64,000 nucleotides of DNA, taken from assembly GCF_018861755.1 (NCBI RefSeq), contig NZ_JAHLEF010000021.1, positions 1 to 64,000 on the forward strand, given 5' to 3'. The notes beneath the pieces are model-generated. The model saw only the letters and a list, made by a program, of their open reading frames with translations, did no database searches and was not told where the DNA came from. Below, in pieces: positions 35,001-43,460 of the stretch. This stretch comes from Clostridium sp. CF012. Its GTDB lineage: Bacteria > Bacillota > Clostridia > Clostridiales > Clostridiaceae. How positions within the stretch are numbered: the first letter of the stretch is position 1; the number at the start of each line of letters is the position of its first letter. A program made the position numbers and the translations under genes.

Positions 35001-35657
35001 CTATATTATACTATCTACTACTTCTATACCATTTGATTGCATTTCCCAGAGAGAAATAACTTTCATTAAATTCCCATCGTGGACTCCAAAATCAAAGGTT
35101 TCAACTGAGTCCACGGGAACTATAATTCTTCTGCACAGGTTCTTTTGATTGAAATATGTCTTTAAGGTTGTAGCAAAATGACTTATACAAATGTCAACTT
35201 CACAGCCTACAACGATATAATTTTCAATGTTCTCCTCGTTCTCATCAAGCCATACTTTAAATTCTGGTGCATGAAAACCATTAGTACTATTTTTAGATAT
35301 CATTGTAGTATTACTATGAGAGGTAGCAGCTGCTTCCCTTAACTCTTTAATAAGCTCGGATTCTATGCTATCTTTCAAACAATGCTTAGCATAATTATTA
35401 AACTCCACTGAATTTTCATTATGCTGATCTAAAAAGAATATTTTTTTAAACCCATTTGTTCTTTCGTTAATAGTTACTAAATTATTTATTATTTCTGTAA
35501 CTCTTTGTGATGATAATGCACCTTGGTTTACAAATCCATTTACCATATCTATCACAATTAGTGCTGTTTTTTCTTTTGAAAGGTCTCCTAAATTAAGTAT
35601 TTTACCACTTATTTCCTTTTCCATATCAAATATTTTATTTATCATTAAAGCCATCAT
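35001..35657 (-). CDS. Nicotinamidase-type cysteine hydrolase (isochorismatase superfamily)
   Basis: This 218-residue protein has a catalytic triad pattern: Asp in LIVIDMVNGFV, a Lys before the MISKNSTNGF loop, and nucleophile Cys in VVGCEVDICISHFA. The metal-binding region has FFLDQHNENS. It should deamidate nicotinamide to nicotinate, feeding PncB next door. The context with pncB and an NrtR-like regulator makes nicotinamidase the best call within a superfamily of varied amidases. GGAAGG precedes ATG 35657. Confidence 0.82.
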   Translation of the reverse strand: MMALMINKIFDMEKEISGKILNLGDLSKEKTALIVIDMVNGFVNQGALSSQRVTEIINNLVTINERTNGFKKIFFLDQHNENSVEFNNYAKHCLKDSIESELIKELREAAATSHSNTTMISKNSTNGFHAPEFKVWLDENEENIENYIVVGCEVDICISHFATTLKTYFNQKNLCRRIIVPVDSVETFDFGVHDGNLMKVISLWEMQSNGIEVVDSII

Positions 35658-35709
35658 ATAAAATACACCTTCCTATTTTTATACTTAAATTAGTATAATT
35701 CATTTTCCA

Positions 35710-36633
35710 TTATTCATCAAAAAAACTATGTTCCCAGCTTTCATTAAACCTATAGCAAATGGCAGGTCTTCCTGATGTCAATTTTTCCTTTTCAGTCTTT
35801 ATTACCATTTTTTTAATTTTTCTTCTAAAATTAGCTCTTGAAAATGGCCTTTCTACATTTAATATCGATTCATAAACCTTTTGAATTTCTCTTAATGTAA
35901 AATATTCAGGTAAAAGAGTAAATGCTATAGGTGTATATTCTATTTTATTTTTTAATCTTTCAATAGCACAATATACTAAATCAATATGATCAAAGGCAAG
36001 TTCCTCTTTACTCCACGCTAAAAGCTCATATGAAGGTACTTTAATTGAAATAATACCATTATTAACAAATCGCTCAGTGACAAGATACCCTATCTTAACC
36101 TCACCATCATCAGAAACAAAAGTTAGATTGTAGGTATCAACTCTCTCTATTCCTGAATTATTAGAGGAAATAAAATCTTTTCTTACAGTAAACCATTGTG
36201 CACAAGTAGCGTCATCTCCCGCTACTTCCTTAATATTAGTTTTATCTGCTAAGGCTAAATAAGCTATTGAAATAACTCTCATTCTTGGGTCTCTTTCTAA
36301 TGAATCACCGAAAGTTTTTAACTGTTCAAAATATATACTCTCAACATTAGTTTCTTCCTTCAGCAGTCTATAGCAAGCGGTGCTTAAGGCTTCATTAATA
36401 TGTATAAACCCTCCTGGAATAGCATAGCATCCCATGTATGGATGGTCTGCCCTTTTTATTAAAAGCAATTTAAGTGCTTTATCAGGGTCTTTTCCCTCTA
36501 CGGGTACATCATCTACAGTAAAAAGTAGCATATCCACTGTACTCGCTGCACTTTTATAATTCCCTGGTATATAACTTTCTAAAAATTCCTTTTCTGTTAA
36601 CCCATCTTTATTTTTTACATCTATACTTCTCAT
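35710..36633 (-). CDS. NrtR-like Nudix/winged-helix regulator of NAD metabolism
   Basis: This 307-residue protein has an N-terminal Nudix domain (about residues 30-170) and a C-terminal winged helix (about 215-300, FTLREIQKVYESIL and NFRRKIKKMVI). The Nudix box (residues 75-97) deviates from GX5EX7REUXEEXGU: the REUXEE segment reads RLLKEE, with L90 for Glu, and Asn replaces the last Gly. Loss of hydrolase activity is therefore likely. NrtR proteins use this fold to sense ADP-ribose and repress NAD genes. It heads the pncA-pncB operon. ATG 36633 is better spaced from AAGGA than the ATG at 36639. Confidence 0.8.
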   Translation of the reverse strand: MRSIDVKNKDGLTEKEFLESYIPGNYKSAASTVDMLLFTVDDVPVEGKDPDKALKLLLIKRADHPYMGCYAIPGGFIHINEALSTACYRLLKEETNVESIYFEQLKTFGDSLERDPRMRVISIAYLALADKTNIKEVAGDDATCAQWFTVRKDFISSNNSGIERVDTYNLTFVSDDGEVKIGYLVTERFVNNGIISIKVPSYELLAWSKEELAFDHIDLVYCAIERLKNKIEYTPIAFTLLPEYFTLREIQKVYESILNVERPFSRANFRRKIKKMVIKTEKEKLTSGRPAICYRFNESWEHSFFDE

Positions 36634-36693
36634 AATCATTTTTCCTTTCTTATCTGTTATTTGTTATTTTTATGACTATGCAAATCTCTTATT

Positions 36694-36745
36694 CTTTGTA
36701 CTACTTTGATACTATCACCTTAGCACTATTATAGTACAAAGTCAA
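36694..36745 (-). promoter_or_regulatory. Inverted-repeat operator/promoter region of the NAD-salvage operon
   Basis: The 10-bp arms CTTTGTACTA (36694-36703) and TAGTACAAAG (36732-36741) are perfect complements 28 bp apart. Further TACTA and ACTA half-sites lie between them. A TTGACT at 36745-36740 and a TATAAT at 36734-36729 overlap one arm. It is a candidate NrtR binding region. The exact -35/-10 pair is unclear. Confidence 0.5.
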
Positions 36746-37051
36746 GATATTTTACATTGTTTTCTATATTTAATAATGTGCTCAAAAGAAAAATAGACAT
36801 ATCATTTACTGTATTAAGTATCCTATAGCTATCTTGCATAAATCATACATTTTCAATTGGTTATTACAAACAAAATTATTGCGAATAAATTGAATTTATA
36901 CATTATTCCTTATATTTAGATTTTATAGATGCTTTATTAAATTAATATAAACTTATTATGAATTGTTGACTTTTCTATGTTATAACCTTTAAAACCTGCC
37001 TTTGTTTTAGTATAATAGTTATTATCCAGCTTAGTGAGGAGATGATAATTT
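36746..37051. other. Intergenic region ahead of the YARHG gene
   Basis: This is very AT-rich. No frame or RNA motif is recognised. The plus-strand promoter probably lies near 36965-37020. Confidence 0.3.
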
Positions 37052-37774
37052 ATGTATTGTTCTAAATGTGGCTATCAGTTAGAAGATGGCACGAATTTTT
37101 GCAGAAAATGTGGTAGTAAAAATATATATAATAATTTAACACCTAATGAAAAAAAATCAAACTTAGATTTAAATACTACTTCAAAAGAAACTAATAATAT
37201 AGAAAATAACACTATAGAAATTAAGCCTAAAGAAGTTACTAGTAAGCGAGCTAATTCAAAAAAAATTGATACTAAACAAACTAAACCTAAAGGTTTTATT
37301 GTCCTTGGTATTTTAATACTATTATTATCTGTAGGCTTTGGTAGCTATTACATTTCGGTTACAAAATTTTTCTCTGATAATTCTAAAAAATTGGAGGATA
37401 CAACGCCAAAAAGTAAGGTTACCCCTACTGATGCTCCCCCTAAAAAAGATGCTATTATAAAACCAGATGTTCCTGCACCTACAGATAAAACTGATATAAG
37501 CAACATGGATTCCCCTGATTATTATATCTTTCCTAAAAGCGGAAGTGAAAAGCTAATAGAAGCTGATGTTTCTAAATTAATCAAAGAAAACTTAACCTTA
37601 GCTAGAAATGAAATTTATGCTAGACATGGACTTGTATTTAAAGGTGAACAGTTTAAGAGCTATTTCAGTAAAAAATCTTGGTATACACCAAACCCTAACT
37701 TTAAAGGTTCTGATGGAGAACTAACTGATGTAGAAACATATAATATACAATTAATTCTAAAATATGAAAATTAG
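37052..37774 (+). CDS. Zinc-ribbon membrane protein with C-terminal YARHG domain
   Basis: This 240-residue protein has an N-terminal zinc ribbon (CSKCG...CRKCG, residues 3-21), a Lys/Asn/Thr-rich linker, one helix at about 87-108, and an extracytoplasmic linker rich in Thr and Pro. The YARHG domain carries LARNEIYARHGLVF (about 184-197) and YTPNPNF. YARHG proteins are exported and their role is unknown. GAGGAGATG precedes ATG 37052. A secreted repeat protein follows 140 bp downstream. Confidence 0.82.
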   Translation: MYCSKCGYQLEDGTNFCRKCGSKNIYNNLTPNEKKSNLDLNTTSKETNNIENNTIEIKPKEVTSKRANSKKIDTKQTKPKGFIVLGILILLLSVGFGSYYISVTKFFSDNSKKLEDTTPKSKVTPTDAPPKKDAIIKPDVPAPTDKTDISNMDSPDYYIFPKSGSEKLIEADVSKLIKENLTLARNEIYARHGLVFKGEQFKSYFSKKSWYTPNPNFKGSDGELTDVETYNIQLILKYEN

Positions 37775-37913
37775 TCATATCATTCATTAAAGATTTACAA
37801 TTTTGCCACCTCTTTGTCATTAAAATGTATTATCCTATAAATACAGTATATTTTAAATTGAATATAAAGTTCACAAGTCACAAATAAAATATACATATTT
37901 GGAGGAAATAATA

Positions 37914-38711
37914 ATGAAAAAAATAAAAAAAAATAAATTTAATAAAATTGCTGCACTAGCAATCATAGTATCTGTATCTAGTTCAGGATCACCAGCTTAT
38001 GCACTTACGACCTCAAATAATAAATCATCAAATACTAATACTTCAAATTTACAACATTATAAAAATGGTGTTAATATTATAGGGAAATTAGATAACCTTG
38101 TTACCGCGGGCAGTATTAATAAATTCCAAAAGGCCGCTGTGATAAATTATCTTGTAACTTATAAACAACCAATGCCAAACTCAAATATTGATAAATTATC
38201 CACTACTGGAACAGTTACTAAAGCTGAAGAAGCTATTATATCCAATCTTTTTGAAACTTATAACCTTTCTATTTCAAAAGCCATTAAGGATAATTTCAGC
38301 TCTAGGTTAGGCACACTTGTAGACTTAGACACTATTACCGAGTTCCAGAAAAAAGAAATTATGAATTTATATCCTACTTCTAAAACCGACACAGGGGAAT
38401 TGCTAGATATTAATACCCTTGTTAGCAGTAACACTATAACTAAAGATCAAGAAACTACTGTATTAAATAGCTTTATGTATTGTAAAAAATCAACCTCTAA
38501 AACTATTAATGACATTTTATTGTCCAAACTTGATAAGTTAATTTCATTGGGAACTATCAATGCTGTTCAAAGGGCAGCTGTAATAAATCTTGCTAAAATT
38601 CCCAATAATGATTCACAAAAACTAGAATTGCATAGAAGGCTAGATACCCTTGTCGCTGTAGGCACAATAACTAAAGACAATGAGAGCAAAATAATAAATG
38701 CTTTAGTTTAA
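37914..38711 (+). CDS. Secreted protein of six imperfect helical repeats
   Basis: This 265-residue protein has a basic N-terminus and signal peptide, cleaved near AYA at residue 30. The rest is six imperfect repeats at about 58-80, 92-113, 131-152, 164-186, 205-226 and 242-264. Each follows LDxLVxxGTIT-xxQxxAVIN-L. I do not know a function; similar repeats occur in clostridial surface proteins, to my recollection. There is no anchor motif or catalytic residue pattern. ATG 37914 has GGAGGAAAT upstream; a TTG at 37899 precedes that site. Confidence 0.75.
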   Translation: MKKIKKNKFNKIAALAIIVSVSSSGSPAYALTTSNNKSSNTNTSNLQHYKNGVNIIGKLDNLVTAGSINKFQKAAVINYLVTYKQPMPNSNIDKLSTTGTVTKAEEAIISNLFETYNLSISKAIKDNFSSRLGTLVDLDTITEFQKKEIMNLYPTSKTDTGELLDINTLVSSNTITKDQETTVLNSFMYCKKSTSKTINDILLSKLDKLISLGTINAVQRAAVINLAKIPNNDSQKLELHRRLDTLVAVGTITKDNESKIINALV

Positions 38712-38729
38712 AGTAAATAAAATAATGTA

Positions 38730-38758
38730 TTGACATATATATGCATAGATGATAATAT
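38730..38758 (+). promoter_or_regulatory. Promoter of tRNA-Leu
   Basis: A perfect TTGACA at 38730-38735 and TAATAT at 38753-38758 have a 17-bp spacer, 40 bp before the tRNA. Confidence 0.8.
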
Positions 38759-38797
38759 AATTTATGTTGATGGAACGTTTTCATTAACGTCATCTAT

Positions 38798-38882
38798 GCA
38801 GATGTGGCGGAATTGGCAGACGCACTAGACTTAGGATCTAGCGCTTTACGGCGTGCAGGTTCAATTCCTGTCATCTGCACCA
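38798..38882 (+). tRNA. tRNA-Leu (anticodon UAG)
   Basis: An 85-nt class II tRNA has the 7-bp acceptor stem GCAGATG/CATCTGC, D loop with TTGGCAGACGC, anticodon loop CTTAGGA giving UAG, a long variable arm (CGCTTTACGGCGTG), T arm GGTTCAATTCC and encoded CCA end. It reads CUN leucine codons. It has its own promoter and terminator. Confidence 0.97.
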
Positions 38883-38883
38883 A

Positions 38884-38912
38884 AAAAGCATTCATTTTAT
38901 GAATGCTTTTTT
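38884..38912 (+). terminator. Terminator after tRNA-Leu
   Basis: The AAAGCATTCA stem and complement with a short loop are followed by eight T residues. It also ends the convergent MBL gene. Confidence 0.9.
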
Positions 38913-39857
38913 TTATTCTTCTTTATCATCTACGTATAAACAGGTATCCGGTGTCCTTGCCACGTGGATGGCACTATATTTTAGAAATCCCTCATCCATA
39001 TTTAACTCTAGCATTCCTGTTTCATTTAAATATTCAACATAGGACCTTAGCATTCTTACTATGATGGTATATCTATATCTGCTTTTTATATGAATATTAA
39101 AACTTTCAATGACAGCTTTCAGGATATCTTCCATTGTCATAGAACCCTGTATAACATTATATATTGTTGATGCTCGAGCCTTATAGAAATTTATATTATC
39201 AGTTATCAGTTCTGTAATATCATCATACATACCTTTGTGCGCCACTACATATTTGCTATATTTAAAATCATAAAGCTTTACTTTACTTTTCAAATCCTCA
39301 CTAAGGATATAGGCGTAGGGCATTTTAGCACCCCTCATAACTTCATAGCTTATAAGACTATCTGCTAGATACGCAACATCATCAGGAGTAATGATACATA
39401 TATGTGCCGGACTGTGACCTGGTGTATGAACAACCTTAAATTTACTCCCCCGAACTGCTATACTATCCTGGTTATTCAAAATCATAATGTCTGTTTCACA
39501 AACCATATGTCCAAAATGCTCTGTAACTTCAGTTAATGTTTGGCTATTATAATAAAGCTTGAGATTGACTGTGGAACTGCAAATAAGAGCTTCATAGGCT
39601 GGCATAGCTATAATACAGTTGTATTTTTTCTTGAAAAATGTATTATTGCCTATATGGTCTATATGAGCATGAGTACATATTATAGCAACTACCTTAAAAT
39701 TGTTTTCTTCTAGAAGCTTATCTATTCCTTCTCTTTCTCCTTCTGCCCAACCTGAATCCAACATAATAATTTCCTCATGATTAATTTTATAAAAAGGTAT
39801 GTACGTCATACCCGTATCAATACAAAATGTATTTCCCTTTATTTCTTTTATTTTCAT
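38913..39857 (-). CDS. MBL-fold metallohydrolase
   Basis: This 314-residue protein has the metallo-beta-lactamase motif THAHIDHIG (H63, H65, D67, H68), a third ligand in HTPGHSPAH and the bridging Asp in YLADSL. A C-terminal helical region of about 90 residues resembles the winged-helix tail of RNase Z-like or LACTB2-like hydrolases. The substrate is unknown. No Shine-Dalgarno site precedes ATG 39857; instead a promoter -10 box ends two bases before it. Confidence 0.85.
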   Translation of the reverse strand: MKIKEIKGNTFCIDTGMTYIPFYKINHEEIIMLDSGWAEGEREGIDKLLEENNFKVVAIICTHAHIDHIGNNTFFKKKYNCIIAMPAYEALICSSTVNLKLYYNSQTLTEVTEHFGHMVCETDIMILNNQDSIAVRGSKFKVVHTPGHSPAHICIITPDDVAYLADSLISYEVMRGAKMPYAYILSEDLKSKVKLYDFKYSKYVVAHKGMYDDITELITDNINFYKARASTIYNVIQGSMTMEDILKAVIESFNIHIKSRYRYTIIVRMLRSYVEYLNETGMLELNMDEGFLKYSAIHVARTPDTCLYVDDKEE

Positions 39858-39859
39858 AT

Positions 39860-39887
39860 ATTATATTTAGCGATAGTGTAGTTACAA
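39860..39887 (-). promoter_or_regulatory. Promoter abutting the MBL start codon
   Basis: TTGTAA at 39887-39882 and a perfect TATAAT at 39865-39860 are separated by 16 bp. The ATG begins at 39857, so transcription from this box would start within the first codons. Either the transcript is leaderless or another start is used. Confidence 0.45.
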
Positions 39888-40030
39888 GTACACAAAAACA
39901 CCAAATAGTCACTTCCCTTCTTTTTATGAGCTTTTATTTTATTATTAACTAAAGTTTTCTTTTTTAGTAAAATTACTATAATATTTAGAAATAACGATAA
40001 ATATATCAGAGTATAGAACGATGTATGATA

Positions 40031-40066
40031 TAGTGGATTAATCCGTTACTTCGGATTAATCCACTA
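40031..40066. repeat. 15-bp perfect inverted repeat overlapping the ppaX stop
   Basis: The arms at 40031-40045 and 40052-40066 (TAGTGGATTAATCCG and complement) pair perfectly around a 6-base loop. The hairpin covers the last codons of the minus-strand gene and lacks a T run in that direction, so it may protect the 3' end rather than act as an intrinsic terminator. Confidence 0.6.
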
Positions 40067-40703
40067 ATTTTTCAACCAATGACACCAGTTCTTCCATGCT
40101 ATTTACAACATAATCAGGTTCATACTTAAGGAGCATATCCATAGGTAGTGCACTCCAACCAACAAGCACAGACGCAATTCCTGCATTTTTTCCGCACAAA
40201 ATATCATAGGGACTATCTCCCACAAGTAAGGTTTCCTCTGGTTTTCCTCCCAATTCTTTTAAAGCCATTAATGCTGGGGTAGGGTCTGGCTTATGTACAT
40301 CCGTACTATCTGCTCCTACAATAGTTTCAAAATAATCCTTAAGTCCGAAATGGTTTAATCCCCTCAAGGCGGAATCATTTAAACGAGAAGTGACAATTCC
40401 AAGCTTATAGCCTTGCCTATGAAGCTCTATTACCCCTTCCTTTATCCCGCTATGGATGGAAATTAACTTTTCAAAATTTCCAATTTGAAAATCACGATAG
40501 GTTTTAATCCCCTCAACTCCTGCATCCCCAAGCTCTCTATCTAATGTAACTTTTAAAATTTCCCCAAAGTTTTTGATAATCTCCACGTTATTCACTTGTT
40601 TGTTTAAGTGTTTTTGATAAGTATGTTTAAATGATTGTATAATTAATTCATTTGTATCTAACAAAGTCCCATCCAAATCAAACAAAATATTTCTAATAGC
40701 CAT
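40056..40703 (-). CDS. ppaX: HAD hydrolase, PpaX-type pyrophosphatase
   Basis: This 215-residue HAD subfamily IA protein has DLDGTLLDTN (nucleophile Asp 9 and Asp 11), IVTSRLND (motif II), KPDPTPAL (motif III Lys) and LVGDSPYDI (motif IV). Length and sequence fit pyrophosphatase PpaX, which hydrolyses pyrophosphate released by HPr kinase/phosphorylase; phosphoglycolate phosphatase is the alternative. No hprK is adjacent. AAGGAGAAA precedes ATG 40703. Confidence 0.75.
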   Translation of the reverse strand: MAIRNILFDLDGTLLDTNELIIQSFKHTYQKHLNKQVNNVEIIKNFGEILKVTLDRELGDAGVEGIKTYRDFQIGNFEKLISIHSGIKEGVIELHRQGYKLGIVTSRLNDSALRGLNHFGLKDYFETIVGADSTDVHKPDPTPALMALKELGGKPEETLLVGDSPYDILCGKNAGIASVLVGWSALPMDMLLKYEPDYVVNSMEELVSLVEKLVD

Positions 40704-40784
40704 AAATTTTTCTCCTTTTTAACTCTAATATCAGAGTTACTATGATATTTTATATTTATTCTCAATCTCTTATTTGCATTTGTT

Positions 40785-41744
40785 TTAAAAATTCTTATAG
40801 GCCTTATATCCTTCAATAGGTTCTGCTTCTTTAACTCCTCTTAATACTGCTTCTTCTACTACTCTAGCAGCTAATAATCCTACAAGATTCACATCCACTT
40901 CAATCTCTCCTGTTCCAAGCGCAAATATAGTATCCCCATCAAACATGGTATGAGAAGGTCTCATTGTTCTAGCATATCCATCCTGTGCCATAGATGCAAT
41001 TTTCTTTGCCTGAGCTTTTGTAAGCTTAGCATTAGTTACCACAATACCAATGGTAGTATTCATAATAAATGGATTCTCTAATTCACCATACCCACTTATA
41101 ATCAATTCTTCTGAATTAACAAACCCATCCTTAGAATCATTTAATGTTCCTACAATTATAGTACCAGTCTTTGGATCCACTACATCACCCATGCAATTAA
41201 CAGCTACTACTACGCCTACCTTTAAATCGCGTACTTGCACGGCATAGGTTGAAAGGCCACCCTTCATAGAAAATTCTGATCCTTTATATTTCCCAACAGT
41301 TGCCCCTAGTCCGGCTCCTACATTACCATATATCTCCTTTTCATTTTCTGAATTAACACAGGCTTCATAGCCCATCTTTCTATCTGGTCTTACCTTACTA
41401 TCACCAATACTTAAGTCATATAACACTGCTCCTGTTACTATAGGTATCTTTGTTAATCCCGCCTTAAAACCAATATCCTTCTCTTCTAAATACTCCATTA
41501 TTCCAGTAGCTACATCAAGTCCAAAGGCACTACCTCCTGAAATAAAAACTCCATGAACCACATCTACAAGATTAACTGGATCTAGAAGGTCTGTCTCTCT
41601 TGTGCATGGAGCCCCACCTCTAACATCTACTCCTGCAGTTACACCCTCTTTTGCAATAACAACAGTACAACCTGTTACAGCTTTTTCATTTTTTGCATGC
41701 CCTAGTTTAAATCCCTCTATCTCATTAAAACTAATTTCTCTCAA
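40785..41744 (-). CDS. P1-family (DmpA/S58) peptidase
   Basis: This 319-residue protein has the P1 aminopeptidase fold: TAGVDVRGGAPCTRETDLLDP near the N-terminus, FISGGSAFGLDVATG, GNVGAGLGATVGK and a C-terminal TMFDGDTIFALGTGE. Family members are N-terminal-nucleophile aminopeptidases or beta-aminopeptidases that self-process before a Ser or Thr. The exact cleavage site cannot be fixed by eye. The start is TTG 41744 after GAAAGGGTG. It lies 33 bp downstream of the SEC-C gene and may be cotranscribed with it. Confidence 0.85.
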   Translation of the reverse strand: MREISFNEIEGFKLGHAKNEKAVTGCTVVIAKEGVTAGVDVRGGAPCTRETDLLDPVNLVDVVHGVFISGGSAFGLDVATGIMEYLEEKDIGFKAGLTKIPIVTGAVLYDLSIGDSKVRPDRKMGYEACVNSENEKEIYGNVGAGLGATVGKYKGSEFSMKGGLSTYAVQVRDLKVGVVVAVNCMGDVVDPKTGTIIVGTLNDSKDGFVNSEELIISGYGELENPFIMNTTIGIVVTNAKLTKAQAKKIASMAQDGYARTMRPSHTMFDGDTIFALGTGEIEVDVNLVGLLAARVVEEAVLRGVKEAEPIEGYKAYKNF

Positions 41745-41777
41745 GTGAATACACCCTTTCTTTAGAAATTCAGGAAA

Positions 41778-42971
41778 CTATTTCAAACAGCAATTCTTAT
41801 ATTTTTTACCACTTCCACAAGGACAAGGATCATTTCTACCAATTTTAGTATTTAAAGCCTGCTTAGTATTATCTGGAACGGACTGCAGTTGACTTTTTTC
41901 TGCATTACGTACCTGAGTTGGACTATGCCCTTTTAAATACCATTGAATAGAATTATTATAAACCGAAGTAAATATCTCTGCCACTTGATTTAGCTGTTCT
42001 AAATCTTCCATTTCAAAACTCGATAAAAATTCTTTTAATATCTCATTAAAATCATATCCGATTTTAAAATTAAATTTAATGCCTTCAATGTATCCCATAA
42101 CTTGCTGTTTTGAAACTTCAAAATTATCACACAGATAATTAATTAGTTTTCTATCATATTCGTTCCACTCCACGAAATCAACTTTAGAGGCTTCTATTAC
42201 TTGCTTTTCAGTAAGAGAAAAATAATCTAAATTGCTTTTCATTTTATGCTGAGAAATTAACTCATCTATACTCCTAATATCTTCTAAATACCAGTAATCC
42301 TTATGAAAATTCACTTCATTATCTTTTATGGAACTTTCATATATAATATTAAAAATATTAACCATACCCAAGTCTTTTTTAATATAATTAGTTATCATAT
42401 CATAGGTTTTATGGGAAGGTATTGCACCATAATAAAATAAAAGCCCTCTTAAAAGCATATTTACCTTTTCATTTTGCTTTATTGCACCCACAATGGTTAT
42501 GTCGTTTATTAATGAATTAATACCTTCTAATATATCTTCAGGTATAAAAATATAATTTTGATCATTGTTATCTTTAAAGCAGCCTATTATACCAAATCGT
42601 TTTAAGTAAGAAAAGCCCTTAAATAACTCCTCTTTATATTTTAATATCCCCTTATGTTTTACCATGTTTTTAACTAATTTATATTCAATATCAGTAAATT
42701 TTTTTAATATTTCTGAGAGTAATCCTTTAATATTACCCTCAAGAGCCTCAGCAAGCTTTTGCTTATTTAATGAGCTGATACCTGAAATATGTAAATCTTT
42801 CCTTATATCATCTAAATCATTTTTAGTATATGTAGCAAGAGTTTCATTTAATGAAACCTGTTTGTTTAAGTTTGAAAAGCCTTTATAAAAGCTTTTAATT
42901 CTTAATTCTTCTAAATATTCAATAGAGTGCTTAAAGTTGTTTATTAAATTATCTAGTTGATTACGGTTCAT
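41778..42971 (-). CDS. SEC-C zinc-motif protein
   Basis: This 397-residue protein ends in a SEC-C motif (GRNDPCPCGSGKKYKNCC), the zinc-binding tail also found on SecA and on many uncharacterised proteins that contact ribosomes or nucleic acid. The body is all-helical with no recognised domain; residues 40-90 have a Rho-N/SAP-like look (TKNDLDDIRKDLHISGISSL). GGTGGTGAT precedes ATG 42971. The promoter element at 42991-43035 is shared with the EamA and DUF1186 genes. Confidence 0.75.
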   Translation of the reverse strand: MNRNQLDNLINNFKHSIEYLEELRIKSFYKGFSNLNKQVSLNETLATYTKNDLDDIRKDLHISGISSLNKQKLAEALEGNIKGLLSEILKKFTDIEYKLVKNMVKHKGILKYKEELFKGFSYLKRFGIIGCFKDNNDQNYIFIPEDILEGINSLINDITIVGAIKQNEKVNMLLRGLLFYYGAIPSHKTYDMITNYIKKDLGMVNIFNIIYESSIKDNEVNFHKDYWYLEDIRSIDELISQHKMKSNLDYFSLTEKQVIEASKVDFVEWNEYDRKLINYLCDNFEVSKQQVMGYIEGIKFNFKIGYDFNEILKEFLSSFEMEDLEQLNQVAEIFTSVYNNSIQWYLKGHSPTQVRNAEKSQLQSVPDNTKQALNTKIGRNDPCPCGSGKKYKNCCLK

Positions 42972-42990
42972 TTATATCACCACCAATTAC

Positions 42991-43035
42991 TTTATTATAT
43001 CGTTTTTTCTTACCTTATGCACTATTTACCTAAAC
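42991..43035 (-). promoter_or_regulatory. Conserved promoter element, copy B
   Basis: This has the same layout as 1183-1225: AGGTAAATAGTGCATAAGG, an A-rich spacer and TATAAT at 42999-42994. It lies only 20 bp upstream of the SEC-C start codon. Confidence 0.65.
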
Positions 43036-43415
43036 ACTACAATTAGTATTCTATAAAACCAATTCAAATCCAACACCATTTTTTTGAATTTTTAACTATT
43101 CACACAATATTAATTATTATTTAAAAATAACTCTTTACAAATACATATTACCATGTTATTATATATTTACAAACAAGATTTAAACCAATATAAAAAGTGG
43201 AAATGATTCCACTTAGATATTTACTTTCATTAGAGATACAAAATAATTTGCTAATAGAAAGGGGATAGTCCAATGGTCCATATTAAATTTTTAGAGGGTA
43301 GTACAAATTTATAAGTAAGAGGTCTTTAAGATATGTAAAAGACATAGAACAATACTTTAATTGAAAAAATAATTACTATGCTCGACTTAGTTAAAAATTA
43401 AATATAGTATATATT
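43036..43415. other. Gene-free stretch between SEC-C and TetR genes
   Basis: It is AT-rich. On the plus strand an AAGGGG site precedes a 13-codon frame starting at 43273 (MVHIKFLEGSTNL), too short to support as a gene and possibly a fragment. Nothing else is recognised. Confidence 0.3.
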
Positions 43416-43447
43416 AAAAGGTAGTTCGTAAAATGAACTACCTTTTT
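43416..43447. terminator. Terminator after the TetR gene
   Basis: The AAAAGGTAGTTC stem and complement with a 7-base loop are followed by T runs on the plus strand and AT-rich sequence on the minus strand. It resembles 29989-30019 with compensating changes in the stem. Confidence 0.75.
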
Positions 43448-43460
43448 TCTGTTGCATATT

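Noticed and set aside
43273-43314. Thirteen-codon frame after AAGGGG
   Set aside because: It is too short to support; kept only as a note in the gene-free stretch.
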